64,000 bases of DNA from the NCBI RefSeq assembly GCF_009828115.1, contig NZ_WTYL01000001.1, positions 1,116,001 to 1,180,000 on the forward strand. Reading direction: 5' to 3'. The position numbers and the translations under genes were made by a program. The notes under the pieces are model-generated. The model was not told where the DNA came from. It did not search any database and worked only from the letters and a program-made list of their open reading frames with translations. Of the stretch, positions 8,822 to 17,745 are shown in pieces; position 1 is the stretch's first letter, and every line of letters begins with the position of its first letter. The stretch comes from Allopontixanthobacter sediminis. GTDB taxonomy: Bacteria > Pseudomonadota > Alphaproteobacteria > Sphingomonadales > Sphingomonadaceae.

Positions 8822-9151
8822 TCTGTCTTCTCCGCAAGGACACTATGTCCCGGCATATTGGCGGCCGACTGGCCCTCCGCTGACATCGCGGCGGCGCTCC
8901 GCTCCCCGATTCCGGCGGTCGACCTGCAGCGTTCCGCTTCCCTTCAGGCCATCGTCGGAGACAATTTGTACCGGGTCTTGAAAGCCCGTCCGAATGTCGC
9001 CTCGTTCGAAAAACCGAACCGCCTCGCAATGACATGGATCGGTTCCCGGTTGCCGCCGGTGATCTAAGGTCTCGACTGCGAAACGACGTGGGCACCAGCA
9101 CGTCACCAGCCAAGCCCGCCGAGAAGGAGGCCATACAAACTCTCGCGGCAA
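8822..9151. other. Non-coding stretch, no confident gene
   Basis: 330 bp between the hypothetical protein and the universal stress protein gene. A plus-strand frame at 8777-9067 would encode 96 residues but overlaps the start of the hypothetical gene and has no ribosome site. A minus-strand frame across 8843-9151 is rich in Arg, Ser and Pro and looks like a shadow. It probably holds the promoter of the hypothetical gene. Confidence 0.4.
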
Positions 9152-9964
9152 TCAATGGCGCAGCAAAAGTGGTACCTGCAGGTCGGTCAGCATCGACCGC
9201 GTCACCCCGCCGAAAATGCGTTCCGCGAGCCGCATTCGCCCGTAAGCGCCCATGACGATCAGCCCGCAGCGGCGCGCCAGCGCGGCGTCAGTCAACTGGG
9301 TCGCGACATCTTTCGAACTTTCGGCAATCTCGACGATTTCGGACCGGATGCCGTAACGGGAAAGATAATCCGCGCCGCTGACTGGCGGCAAATCGAACCG
9401 AGCGTCCTTCTTCTCCTTCACGGATGCAAAGAAAACTTCCGAGCTTTCTTTCAGGAATGGCACAGCGGACTTAAGTGCATGCGAAGCCTCCGGTGACCCA
9501 TCCCACGCGACTAGCGCTGGCGCTGTGATATCGAACCGGGATTGCGCTTCGGGCAGCACCAATACCGGACAATCAGCCAGGATCGCCAAATCGCCGGCCG
9601 TATGGGATGGCACCCTGCCGCCCCGTCGCGGATCTCGCGCGCCGATAATGATCAGATCCGCCAAGGGCGAATGTTCGAGGATTGCGTCGGTTGCCGGTGA
9701 AGACGATTCGATCCATCTCCAGGACACGCCTTCGTTTGCAAGGTCCTGTTCCGTCTGTTCGCGAAGCTCGCGAGCTTCCTCTCTCCAGATCGGGATCATC
9801 GCGGCAAAGGCGGCATCGCTCAATCCGTCCCCGATCAGGACTTCGTAAGGGACCACACTGACGACAGTGAGACTGGCATCGAAATTGCGTGCAAGATCGA
9901 GCGCAACGTCAAGTCTCTTTGAATGGCCTTCATCCGAGAAGGCGTTGAACAAGATGGATTTCAT
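9152..9964 (-). CDS. Universal stress protein, tandem UspA domains
   Basis: 270-residue protein of two UspA domains. The first (about 1-140) ends in a degenerate nucleotide site, the second (about 150-270) carries the ATP-binding pattern G-x2-G-x9-G (GAYGRMRLAERIFGG) followed by VTRSML and a terminal PLLL. Such proteins protect against starvation, oxidative or low-oxygen stress in the cytoplasm. ATG at 9964 (MKSILFNAF) is preferred over a start at 9988 because it begins at the domain boundary and has GGGAG upstream. A FixK/FNR-type palindrome lies 88 bp upstream, suggesting oxygen-responsive control. It is a monocistronic unit. Confidence 0.9.
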   Translation of the reverse strand: MKSILFNAFSDEGHSKRLDVALDLARNFDASLTVVSVVPYEVLIGDGLSDAAFAAMIPIWREEARELREQTEQDLANEGVSWRWIESSSPATDAILEHSPLADLIIIGARDPRRGGRVPSHTAGDLAILADCPVLVLPEAQSRFDITAPALVAWDGSPEASHALKSAVPFLKESSEVFFASVKEKKDARFDLPPVSGADYLSRYGIRSEIVEIAESSKDVATQLTDAALARRCGLIVMGAYGRMRLAERIFGGVTRSMLTDLQVPLLLRH

Positions 9965-10017
9965 TTCGTCACACTCCCGCCAATACATCCGGAGCCTTCC
10001 CCGAACCGATGTTATTG

Positions 10018-10059
10018 AAGGTATAGGATATACGCCGAACTGAAATTGATCTGGCGCAA
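10018..10059 (-). promoter_or_regulatory. FNR/FixK-type site and -10 element of usp gene
   Basis: TTGATCTGGCGCAA at 10046-10059 matches the FixK/FNR pattern TTG(A/C)-N6-(T/G)CAA. On the transcribed strand it is followed by TATACC (10020-10025). If that is the -10, the site is centred near -41.5, the classic activator position. The interrupted palindrome GTATA-GGA-TATAC (10021-10033) overlaps the -10. Confidence 0.55.
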
Positions 10060-10132
10060 AATGCCCCTACGAAACAGTCGCGTTAACGCCTACGGCAAAT
10101 TGCACGCCCGGAAACCGATCATCGTGTGATTA

Positions 10133-10209
10133 TGGTAGCGGAGGAGGGACTCGAACCCCCGACACGCGGATTATGATTCCGCTGCTCTAACCAGCTGAGC
10201 TACTCCGCC
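10133..10209 (-). tRNA. tRNA-Met (CAT), probably elongator
   Basis: 77-nt cloverleaf including encoded CCA. The acceptor stem starts GGCGGAG, the D-arm contains GCTCAGCTGGTTAGAGC, the anticodon stem GCGGA/TCCGC flanks loop ATCATAA with anticodon CAT, and the T-arm contains GGTTCGAGTCC. Overall sequence resembles alphaproteobacterial elongator Met rather than initiator or lysidine-type Ile2, but CAT alone does not prove this. Confidence 0.93.
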
Positions 10210-10287
10210 CCGTGGGGCAACCGGACGCCTGGCAGACGCGCAAACACCCGGGCAAGGCGGCGCGTTTACGGCGCGAGTTTGCGCGGG

Positions 10288-10830
10288 TCAACTACGAAAC
10301 GCTGCAGACCGACCGCGAAACGGAAAATCGCGCACATGCTCCCATGGCCCGCCGCGATAGATGTGGAGACCTAGTCCGGAAAAATGGAAGCGGCGCGGCG
10401 TGATATGCGGTTCCAATTCGGCCTGCAGCGCCTTGGCTTCTTTTGCCCTGACCTTGTTCTGGATCGTCACATGCAATCTTGGTCGGTGACTGTCCTGCCC
10501 TGTCAGCAGTCCATGAAAACGCTCAGCCAAGCGGTCCCGCAGGTCGAGCATAGCCGGGCTGGAGAGTTTAAGCGCAGTTCCACCTCCCAAGGACATCAAC
10601 CCGATGAGTTCCGCCTCCACCGGGGCCATCTCGGCGGCTTCCTGTGCAAGCGCCGTGCGCACTTCGTCCGCGCAAAAATACGGTAGGGCGTGGAACAGCG
10701 TGACATGGGCTTTGAGATGGTTGCGTTCCGGCGGGAAGTGCTCGGTGCGAAGGCGCGTGGCCCAGCCGGCGAGATCGGGCGGCAACAGCGCCGTCACGAT
10801 GAACGGTGCGCGGCCGGCTTCCGTCGTCAC
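10288..10830 (-). CDS. 2'-5' RNA ligase / cyclic phosphodiesterase family (LigT-like)
   Basis: 180-residue protein of the 2H phosphoesterase superfamily, defined by two HxT motifs, here HVTLFH near residue 38 and HVTIQN near residue 130. Family members open 2',3'-cyclic phosphates or ligate RNA ends in vitro; the cellular substrate is unclear. The start is GTG at 10830, overlapping the mltG stop (ATGTGA), so it is coupled to mltG. A longer frame reaching 11280 is just the antisense phase of mltG and is not part of the protein. The downstream neighbour is tRNA-Met. Confidence 0.8.
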   Translation of the reverse strand: MTTEAGRAPFIVTALLPPDLAGWATRLRTEHFPPERNHLKAHVTLFHALPYFCADEVRTALAQEAAEMAPVEAELIGLMSLGGGTALKLSSPAMLDLRDRLAERFHGLLTGQDSHRPRLHVTIQNKVRAKEAKALQAELEPHITPRRFHFSGLGLHIYRGGPWEHVRDFPFRGRSAAFRS

Positions 10831-11798
10831 ATTTCGCCGCGCTGGCGGCGCAGTGCATACCACTTTTCGACATTGGCGTTGTGCTCGTCCAGAGTATCGC
10901 CGAACACGTGGCCCCCTGTCCCGTCCGCGACCATGAACAATGCGCTGGTTTTTGCGGGATTGAGGACGGCAGCAATAGATACGCGCCCCGGATTGGTAAT
11001 CGGCCCGACCGGCAGTCCGGTCATGGTATAGGTGTTGTATCCGTTGACCGCGGAAATCTCCGACTGGCGGATGCGGCGGCCAAGCGGCTTGCCCTTGGTA
11101 ATGGGATAGATGATCGTGGGATCGGCCTGCAGCATCATGCCCGATTTGACGCGGTTGGAATACAACCCTGCAACCATGCGGCGTTCCGAAGGCTTGCCGG
11201 TTTCCTTCTCCACGATGGACGCGAGAGTGACCGCTTCTTTCGGCGTCTTTACCGCGATACCGGGCGCGCGCTTGTCCCACAGTTCGGCGAGCGTGCTGCC
11301 CATCGCCGCCTGCATCCGCTGCAGTACCGCGGCGCGGCTCTCACCCCGTTCGAAATCATAGGTGTCGGGCAACACAGAGCCCTCTGCCGGGACCGGTGCG
11401 GTACCGGTCAGCAGCGGCTGTGCCATGATCCGCTCGTGGACCATGATCGAGGGCATACCTTCGGGAATGGTGATGAACCGACGGATCACATCGCCGCTCT
11501 GGAACGCTTCGAGAATATTCGCCGGACTGGTACCGGCGGGAAGCAGGAATTCACCCGCCTGAATCGGATCACCGCCGCCCAGTATCTTGGCCCGCAGCAG
11601 GAAGCCGTCGGCTGACGCAATCAGCCCTTCTTCTTCCAGCTTTTGCGCCACGCTGGTCAGCGACGAACCGGCGGGAACGACAAAGGGCGTGTCTTCCTCG
11701 ATATTGGCGGAGCCATACCACCCGGACGCGAACACTCCCGCAGCGATCAGCGCCAACAAGCCCAGTGCGGCCAGAACCAGACAGCCGCGGCGAACCAT
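10827..11798 (-). CDS. mltG: Endolytic murein transglycosylase MltG
   Basis: 323-residue YceG/MltG protein anchored by one N-terminal helix (residues about 6-24), with the body in the periplasm. It cleaves nascent peptidoglycan strands and is proposed to terminate glycan chains. The LysM-like region precedes the catalytic domain, whose glutamate lies in ASIVEKETGKPSERRMVAG; the LQADPTIIYP and LPVGPITNPG segments are also typical. It begins 1 nt after the fabF stop and overlaps the LigT-like gene. The fabF-mltG pairing is common in proteobacteria. Confidence 0.93.
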   Translation of the reverse strand: MVRRGCLVLAALGLLALIAAGVFASGWYGSANIEEDTPFVVPAGSSLTSVAQKLEEEGLIASADGFLLRAKILGGGDPIQAGEFLLPAGTSPANILEAFQSGDVIRRFITIPEGMPSIMVHERIMAQPLLTGTAPVPAEGSVLPDTYDFERGESRAAVLQRMQAAMGSTLAELWDKRAPGIAVKTPKEAVTLASIVEKETGKPSERRMVAGLYSNRVKSGMMLQADPTIIYPITKGKPLGRRIRQSEISAVNGYNTYTMTGLPVGPITNPGRVSIAAVLNPAKTSALFMVADGTGGHVFGDTLDEHNANVEKWYALRRQRGEM

Positions 11799-11799
11799 A

Positions 11800-13059
11800 T
11801 TAGTCGACCTTCTTCATCACCAGGCTGGCATTGGTGCCGCCGAAGCCAAAGCTGTTGTTCAAGACGGCGTTGACTGGCCGTTTCCGCGGAATGTGAGGGA
11901 CCAAGTCGACCCCCTCGGTGCCTTCGTCGGGGTTGTCGAGGTTGAGCGTTGGCGGCACGATCTGGTCGCGAATGGCGAGGATGCAGAAGATCGATTCCAC
12001 CGCCCCTGCCCCGCCAAGCAGATGCCCGATTGCGGATTTGGTGCTCGACATGGAAGCACCGGACAGGTCGCTGCCGAACACCCGCATCGCCGCCGCCAGT
12101 TCGATCGTGTCGGCCATGGTAGAGGTACCGTGGGCGTTGATGTAATCAATGTCGGACGGGTCCATCCCGGCTTTGCGCAGCGCCATGCGCATGGCCAGTT
12201 CTGCGCCCTTGCCTTCAGGATGGGGCGCGGTGACGTGATAGGCATCGCCCGACAGGCCGTAGCCGACCACCTCGGCATAGATTTTCGCACCCCGCGCCTT
12301 TGCGTGCTCGTATTCCTCAAGGACGACCACACCGGCCCCCTCGCCCATGACGAACCCGTCGCGGTCCTTGTCATAGGGGCGGCTCGCTTGTTCGGGACGG
12401 TCATTATAGGACATGTTGAGCGCCCGGGCCTGTGCGAAGCCTGCCACGCCGAGCGGACAGATCGTCCCTTCCGCGCCGCCCGCCAGCATGATGTCGGCAT
12501 CGTCTTCACGGATCATCCGCGCCGCGTCGCCAATCGAATGTGCGCCCGTGGAGCACGCGGTCACGACCGCGTGATTGGGGCCCATCAAACCGTATTTGAT
12601 CGAAACCTGTCCTGAGATCAGGTTGATCAGGCGGCCATGCACGAAATGCGGGCTGACCCTGCCGGGGCCGCGTTCGTGCAGCACGAGCGATTCGCTTTCG
12701 ATCCCGGGGAGACCGCCGATGCCCGAACCGATCGAACAGCCCGTCCGCTCGAGCAGTTCCTGGGACATGTCTTCCAGTCCGGCATCTTCGAGCGCCTGAC
12801 CGGCCGCATCGATGCCGTAGATGATGAACGGATCGACCTGGCGCTGGACCTTGTGGTCCACCCGCTTGTCAGGATCAAAGCCGTATTCATGATCGGCCGG
12901 CTTCACTTCGCAGGCAATCTGGCATTTCTGGTCGGAAGCGTCGAACCGCGTAATGCGGCTCGCGCCGCTTTTCGACGCAAGGATGTTCGCCCAGGTCGTC
13001 TCGACATCGCCCCCCAAAGGAGTGACGAGGCCCAATCCGGTTACCACCACACGGCGCAT
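11800..13059 (-). CDS. fabF: 3-oxoacyl-ACP synthase II
   Basis: 419-residue KAS II, which extends acyl-ACP with malonyl-ACP in fatty-acid elongation. The Cys-His-His triad is visible: Cys169 (VTACSTGAHS), His in NAHGTSTMADT and His in IGHLLGGAGA. Start ATG at 13059 is supported by GGAGAG 5 nt upstream; the longer frame to 13122 enters the acpP-fabF hairpin. It follows acpP and precedes mltG, the usual acpP-fabF-mltG order. Confidence 0.96.
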   Translation of the reverse strand: MRRVVVTGLGLVTPLGGDVETTWANILASKSGASRITRFDASDQKCQIACEVKPADHEYGFDPDKRVDHKVQRQVDPFIIYGIDAAGQALEDAGLEDMSQELLERTGCSIGSGIGGLPGIESESLVLHERGPGRVSPHFVHGRLINLISGQVSIKYGLMGPNHAVVTACSTGAHSIGDAARMIREDDADIMLAGGAEGTICPLGVAGFAQARALNMSYNDRPEQASRPYDKDRDGFVMGEGAGVVVLEEYEHAKARGAKIYAEVVGYGLSGDAYHVTAPHPEGKGAELAMRMALRKAGMDPSDIDYINAHGTSTMADTIELAAAMRVFGSDLSGASMSSTKSAIGHLLGGAGAVESIFCILAIRDQIVPPTLNLDNPDEGTEGVDLVPHIPRKRPVNAVLNNSFGFGGTNASLVMKKVD

Positions 13060-13121
13060 GAAACTCTCCAAAAAACCTGGCCTGAAATCCGGCCTAAAAA
13101 GTCTGGCAGTCCAGAAATGCA

Positions 13122-13155
13122 ACAGGCCCGGCCCCTGAATGGGGGTCGAGCCTGT
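13122..13155 (-). terminator. Hairpin between acpP and fabF (attenuator-like)
   Basis: ACAGGC...GCCTGT closes an imperfect stem of about 14 bp around a 4-nt loop, with CCCC/GGGG near the loop. No clear T-run follows on the transcribed strand, so partial termination or mRNA processing is more likely than full termination. It would let acpP be expressed above fabF. Confidence 0.5.
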
Positions 13156-13214
13156 CAGTTACCCCGCCGACCGCCCAGCACGCTGGCGTCGGACGAGCGT
13201 GGCGGGATGGGCAA

Positions 13215-13451
13215 TCAGCCCTTGTGCTCTTCGATATACTTGGTGGCATCGCCGACCGTCGTAATCTTTTCCGCGGCATCGTCGGGAATTTCGACACCGA
13301 ATTCTTCTTCGAATGCCATCACCAATTCAACGATATCGAGGCTGTCAGCGCCCAGGTCGTCAATGAAGCTTGCTTCCTGGGTGACCTTGTCGGCCTCTAC
13401 ACCGAGGTGTTCGACAACAATCTTGGAAACGCGGTCAGCAGTATCGGACAT
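13215..13451 (-). CDS. acpP: Acyl carrier protein
   Basis: 78-residue acidic four-helix carrier of fatty-acid synthesis. The phosphopantetheine serine sits in [10 protein letters not shown] (Ser37). Length and sequence are typical. GAGAGGGATAAT precedes the ATG. It is first in the acpP-fabF-mltG-ligT run; a hairpin separates it from fabF. Confidence 0.97.
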   Translation of the reverse strand: MSDTADRVSKIVVEHLGVEADKVTQEASFIDDLGADSLDIVELVMAFEEEFGVEIPDDAAEKITTVGDATKYIEEHKG

Positions 13452-13555
13452 ATTATCCCTCTCAAATTGGGGGTTGAAACTTTCCTGTCGCCCTAATGAA
13501 CCGGACGCTGGCTGGCAAGGGGATGCACGAAACTAGTGCGCGCCCACAACAAAAA

Positions 13556-15364
13556 TCAGCCGATTTCCGCAGGCTTAGCCGCGGTAACAGGTTTTGGTGG
13601 CTCGACGATCCGGATCGCCAGTTCCTTGAGCTGCGCCGCAGATACGGTGCTGGGTGCGCCCATCATCAGGTCTTCGCCCTTCTGGTTGAGCGGGAAGGCG
13701 ATGACTTCGCGGATGTTGGGTTCGTCCGCCAGCAGCATCACGATCCGGTCGATCCCCGGCGCAGACCCGCCATGCGGCGGCGCGCCATATTTGAACGCGT
13801 TGATCATGCCGGAGAAGTTCGCGTCTACATCGGCTAGCGAATAACCGGCGATCTCGAACGCCTTGTACATGATATCGGGCCGGTGATTCCGGATTGCGCC
13901 GGAAGACAGCTCGTACCCGTTGCAGACGATATCGTACTGCCACGCGAGGATATCCAGCGGGTCCTGCGTTTCCAGTGCTTCCATCTCGCCTTGCGGCATG
14001 GAGAACGGATTGTGGCTGAAGTCGACCTTCTTCGCGTCCTCGTCATATTCGAACATCGGGAAATCGACGATCCAGCAGAATTTGAAGCAGCCCTGTTCGA
14101 TCAGGCCTAATTCTTCTGCGACGCGGGTGCGGGCAGCGCCAGCCAACTTGATGACGTCCTTTTCCTTGCCCGCGGCGAAGAACAGTCCGTCGTTTTCACC
14201 CAGGCCTAGCTCGTCATACAGCTGCGCCATCAGTTCCGGGCCGTGGTTCTTGGCGATCGGGCCACCGAACTCGCCGCCCTTGCGGGTGACATAACCAAGC
14301 CCGGCAAAACCCTCGCCGCGCGCCCAGTTGTTCATATCGTCGAAGAACTTGCGGCTTTTCTCATGCGTGGCCGGAGCCGGGATGACCCGTACGATCCCGC
14401 CGCTGCCGACGATGGTTTCGAACAGTCCGAAGCCCGATTTCTCAAAGTGTTGCGACACGTCGGAGATGATCAGCGGATTGCGAAGGTCGGGCTTGTCACT
14501 GCCATATTTCAGCATGGCTTCGCGGTAAGGTATCCGCGGGAAGCTGCCGGACGGAGTTACGGTTTTGCCACCGGAAAATTCTTCGAACACGCCGCCAAGC
14601 ACCGGCTCCAACGCCGCAAAGACATCGTCCTGCGTAACGAAACTCATTTCGAGGTCGAGCTGGTAGAATTCCAGGCTGCGGTCGGCGCGCAGGTCTTCGT
14701 CGCGGAAACACGGGGCGATCTGGAAATAGCGGTCGAACCCGCTGACCATCAGCAGCTGCTTGAACATCTGCGGTGCCTGCGGCAGCGCATAGAACTTGCC
14801 GTTGTGCATCCGGCTGGGCACGAGGAAATCGCGCGCGCCTTCCGGGCTGGAAGCTGACAGGATCGGGGTCTGTATTTCGGTGAAGCCCTGGTCCACCATC
14901 CTGCGGCGAAGGGACGCGATCACGTTGCTGCGGAGCATGATGTTGGCGTGCACGCTGTCGCGGCGCAAATCGAGGAAGCGGTTCTTCAGGCGGATTTCTT
15001 CTGGATACTCCTGCTCTCCCGCCACCGGCATTGGCAATTCATCGGCGCGGCTCTGGACGGTTACGGAACGGGCGTAGACCTCGATCCCGCCGGTCGGCAG
15101 GTTCGCGTTGACGGTACCCTCGCTGCGGGCCTTCACTTCGCCATCGATGGTGACAACGCTTTCGACCCGCAGGCCGTCGAGGACCGCCAAGGCGGGCGAA
15201 TCTTCGTCCACGACGACCTGCGTCAGGCCGTAATGATCGCGCAAATCGGCGAACAGCACCCCGCCATGATCCCGCTTGCGATGGATCCAGCCCGACAGAC
15301 GGACGGTCTCACCGACATTTTCTGTGCGTAAAGCGGCGCAATTGTGGGTACGATAGGCGTGCAT
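13556..15364 (-). CDS. aspS: Aspartyl-tRNA synthetase
   Basis: 602-residue class II synthetase of bacterial type. The N-terminal OB-fold anticodon-binding domain (about 1-110, with [11 protein letters not shown]) is followed by the catalytic core with motif 2 ([11 protein letters not shown]) and motif 3 ([22 protein letters not shown]), and the large bacterial GAD insertion. It charges tRNA-Asp; many alphaproteobacterial versions also misacylate tRNA-Asn, which cannot be told from this sequence alone. It is divergent from rnd over a 198-bp gap. Confidence 0.96.
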   Translation of the reverse strand: MHAYRTHNCAALRTENVGETVRLSGWIHRKRDHGGVLFADLRDHYGLTQVVVDEDSPALAVLDGLRVESVVTIDGEVKARSEGTVNANLPTGGIEVYARSVTVQSRADELPMPVAGEQEYPEEIRLKNRFLDLRRDSVHANIMLRSNVIASLRRRMVDQGFTEIQTPILSASSPEGARDFLVPSRMHNGKFYALPQAPQMFKQLLMVSGFDRYFQIAPCFRDEDLRADRSLEFYQLDLEMSFVTQDDVFAALEPVLGGVFEEFSGGKTVTPSGSFPRIPYREAMLKYGSDKPDLRNPLIISDVSQHFEKSGFGLFETIVGSGGIVRVIPAPATHEKSRKFFDDMNNWARGEGFAGLGYVTRKGGEFGGPIAKNHGPELMAQLYDELGLGENDGLFFAAGKEKDVIKLAGAARTRVAEELGLIEQGCFKFCWIVDFPMFEYDEDAKKVDFSHNPFSMPQGEMEALETQDPLDILAWQYDIVCNGYELSSGAIRNHRPDIMYKAFEIAGYSLADVDANFSGMINAFKYGAPPHGGSAPGIDRIVMLLADEPNIREVIAFPLNQKGEDLMMGAPSTVSAAQLKELAIRIVEPPKPVTAAKPAEIG

Positions 15365-15562
15365 CTAATATCTTTCCAAATTTGCGGCTATGACGCTAAG
15401 TGCGCCGCGATAACCGGCAAGCAATCGGAGCGCTGCGCACCCCGTGCGGATGCGCGGGCTAACAGGGGAACCGCATGGCTTTGTCAAGCTGTGCGGCAAC
15501 GCTTCGTGAAACTGGGCCATCATGCCCGAGGGCGGTACTCCGCCCGCATAAAGAAAAACGTT

Positions 15563-16834
15563 ATGAAAATACATGATTTGATTACCACCACCGGCGCTCT
15601 CGATGAACTGTGCGAACGCCTCGCGAAATCCGAATTCGTTTCCGTCGATACGGAATTCATGCGCGAGAATACCTACTGGCCGGAATTGTGCCTGGTGCAG
15701 ATCGCCAACGAACACGAAGCCGCGGCTATCGACCCGATGGCAGAAGGCATCGACCTGACCAGCCTCCTCGACCTGATGTGCGACAACGAGGACGTGCTCA
15801 AGGTCTTCCATGCCGGCGGCCAGGATGTGGAGATCATCTACAATCTGACCGGCAAGACCCCGCATCCGATCTTCGACACCCAGATCGCGATGATGGCGAT
15901 CAGCCAGTCGGAACAGATCGGTTATGCCAACATGGTGGAAAGCTGGCTGGGGATCACGGTCGACAAGGGCGCGCGCTTTACCGACTGGGGTCGCCGCCCG
16001 CTGACCGAACGGCAGATCGAATACGCTATCGGGGACGTGACCTACCTGTCCGAAATATTCCCGAAGATGCTCAAGAAGCTGATCAAGACCGGGCGCGGCG
16101 CGTGGCTCAACGCCGAGATGGAGAAGCTCGCCGACCCGTCCAATTACGCTGCGGACGGTGACAAGGCATGGATGCGCATCCGTCAGGCCGGCCGCAATCC
16201 GCAAGTGCTCGGACGCCTCAAAGCGATCGCCGCATGGCGGGAGAACGAGGCCAAGCACAAAAACATTCCTCGCGGCCGGATCATGCGCGACGAAACACTC
16301 GCCGATCTCGCGGGTCATCCACCCAAGAAGCAGGCAGACCTCGCCAAAGTGCGCGGATTGTCGAACTCGTGGAAGGACAACGACATTGGCAAGCGGCTGA
16401 TGAACGTGCTGGAAACCGCAGAACCGCTGCCCAAGGCTGAAATGCCCGAAAAGGGCGGTCGCGGGGCACCGCTGGGCAAAGAAGGCGCCCTGGTTGCCGA
16501 CCTGCTGAAATTGCTGCTCAAAATCCGCTGCCGGGAAATCGACATAGCCTCGCGGCTGCTGACCAAGTCGGACGAACTGGAAGCGCTCGCGGCCGGGGTT
16601 CGCAAACTCCCGATCCTGGAAGGCTGGCGTTACGACGTGTTCGGGAAGGAAGCGCTCGAACTGGTCGAAGGCCGGATGGCGTTCACCGTCAAGGACGGCA
16701 AAATGGTCATGACGCACCTTGGCGCGGGCGGATCCACGGCGGACGGCTCGGGAGATGTTGATAGCGACGGCGCCGACGATGGAGCCCAACCGGGGGACGA
16801 CGAACCGTTCCCGGCGCAGCACGCCGCCGAATGA
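15563..16834 (+). CDS. rnd: Ribonuclease D
   Basis: 423-residue 3'-5' exoribonuclease for tRNA 3' maturation. The DEDD-Y exonuclease domain (about 1-190) shows SVDTEFMRENTY for the first acid pair, and HAGGQDVEI and a tyrosine motif (AIGDVTYL) further on; an HRDC domain follows near 205-290. ATG at 15563 begins directly at the domain, so the 73 extra upstream codons of the open frame are rejected. The C-terminus is extended by about 30 residues rich in Asp, Gly and Ser, which is unusual. The stop overlaps the oxyR start (ATGA). Confidence 0.92.
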   Translation: MKIHDLITTTGALDELCERLAKSEFVSVDTEFMRENTYWPELCLVQIANEHEAAAIDPMAEGIDLTSLLDLMCDNEDVLKVFHAGGQDVEIIYNLTGKTPHPIFDTQIAMMAISQSEQIGYANMVESWLGITVDKGARFTDWGRRPLTERQIEYAIGDVTYLSEIFPKMLKKLIKTGRGAWLNAEMEKLADPSNYAADGDKAWMRIRQAGRNPQVLGRLKAIAAWRENEAKHKNIPRGRIMRDETLADLAGHPPKKQADLAKVRGLSNSWKDNDIGKRLMNVLETAEPLPKAEMPEKGGRGAPLGKEGALVADLLKLLLKIRCREIDIASRLLTKSDELEALAAGVRKLPILEGWRYDVFGKEALELVEGRMAFTVKDGKMVMTHLGAGGSTADGSGDVDSDGADDGAQPGDDEPFPAQHAAE

Positions 16835-17727
16835 GCACATACCTTCCGACGATCAAGCAGCTCCAGTACCTGGTATCGCTGCACGAACACGGCCATTTCG
16901 GGCGCGCCGCTGAAGCGAGCTTCGTTTCCCAATCGACCCTGTCAGCAGGAATCCGTGAGCTGGAATCGCTGCTGGGCGTGACGCTGGTGGAACGCAGCCG
17001 CCGGGTTGTCCGCTTCACCCCGCTGGGCGAAACAGTGGTCGCGAAAGCGCACCGGCTGCTGCGGGAAGCGGAAGAATTGTCCGATCTCGTGCAGGCGTCG
17101 GGCAAGCCGCTGTCGGGCGAATTACGTATGAGCGTGATTCCCACCATCGCGCCGTTCCTTCTGCCGAAAATGCTACCCCGCCTGCGCCGCGAACGACCAC
17201 AGTTGCAGCTGTTCCTACGGGAAGAAACGAGCGATGCGGCGGTCGAGTCGCTTAATCATGGCCGGGTCGACTGCGTGCTGCTTGCTCTGCCCTTCCCCAC
17301 AGGCGACGTCGATTACGAACATATTTCCGACGACCGCCTGTTCGTGGCGTTCCCCAAGAATGACCCCCGCGACCCGCCGGCGATCGTTCCCCCGGAGATG
17401 ATCGATGAAGGACGGTTGTTGCTGCTCGAAGACGGCCACTGTCTGAAGGCGCACGCACTGGCGGCCTGCAACCGACCGGAATTGCGCTCCAGCGCGGCGA
17501 TGATCGCCACCAGCCTCCACACGCTGGTGCAGATGGTCGACAACGGCCTCGGCTTGACCATGTTGCCCCAGATGGCACTTGATGCCGGTATCCTGGACAA
17601 CACCGATGTTGTCGCTCGCCCGCTCAGTACCAAGAACGCCAGCCGCGAGATTGCCCTAATCTGGCGCAAGAATTCTCCCCGCGCGGAAGAATTCAAGCTG
17701 CTCGCCGAAGAATTGCGGGCCGGATGA
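16831..17727 (+). CDS. oxyR: OxyR-type LysR regulator (peroxide sensor)
   Basis: 298-residue LysR-family activator. The winged HTH occupies about residues 6-64 and the sensor domain follows from about 95. Two cysteines, Cys204 (LEDGHCLK) and Cys213, are 9 residues apart, the same spacing and context as the redox pair Cys199/Cys208 of E. coli OxyR, so this is very likely a hydrogen-peroxide-responsive regulator. It overlaps the rnd stop by ATGA and is thus co-transcribed with RNase D. Its 3' end converges on pgsA. No target operon such as katG or ahpC is in the window. Confidence 0.9.
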   Translation: MSTYLPTIKQLQYLVSLHEHGHFGRAAEASFVSQSTLSAGIRELESLLGVTLVERSRRVVRFTPLGETVVAKAHRLLREAEELSDLVQASGKPLSGELRMSVIPTIAPFLLPKMLPRLRRERPQLQLFLREETSDAAVESLNHGRVDCVLLALPFPTGDVDYEHISDDRLFVAFPKNDPRDPPAIVPPEMIDEGRLLLLEDGHCLKAHALAACNRPELRSSAAMIATSLHTLVQMVDNGLGLTMLPQMALDAGILDNTDVVARPLSTKNASREIALIWRKNSPRAEEFKLLAEELRAG

Positions 17728-17745
17728 ACCGGACTGCCGCTATTG

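Noticed and set aside
8777-9067. 96-residue plus-strand frame with normal-looking composition
   Set aside because: No ribosome site, overlaps the start of the minus-strand hypothetical gene, and no recognisable motif. Kept only as a possibility in the gap entry.
10831-11280. N-terminal extension of the LigT-like gene
   Set aside because: This part is the out-of-phase reading of mltG, and the GTG at 10830 sits in the usual overlap position.
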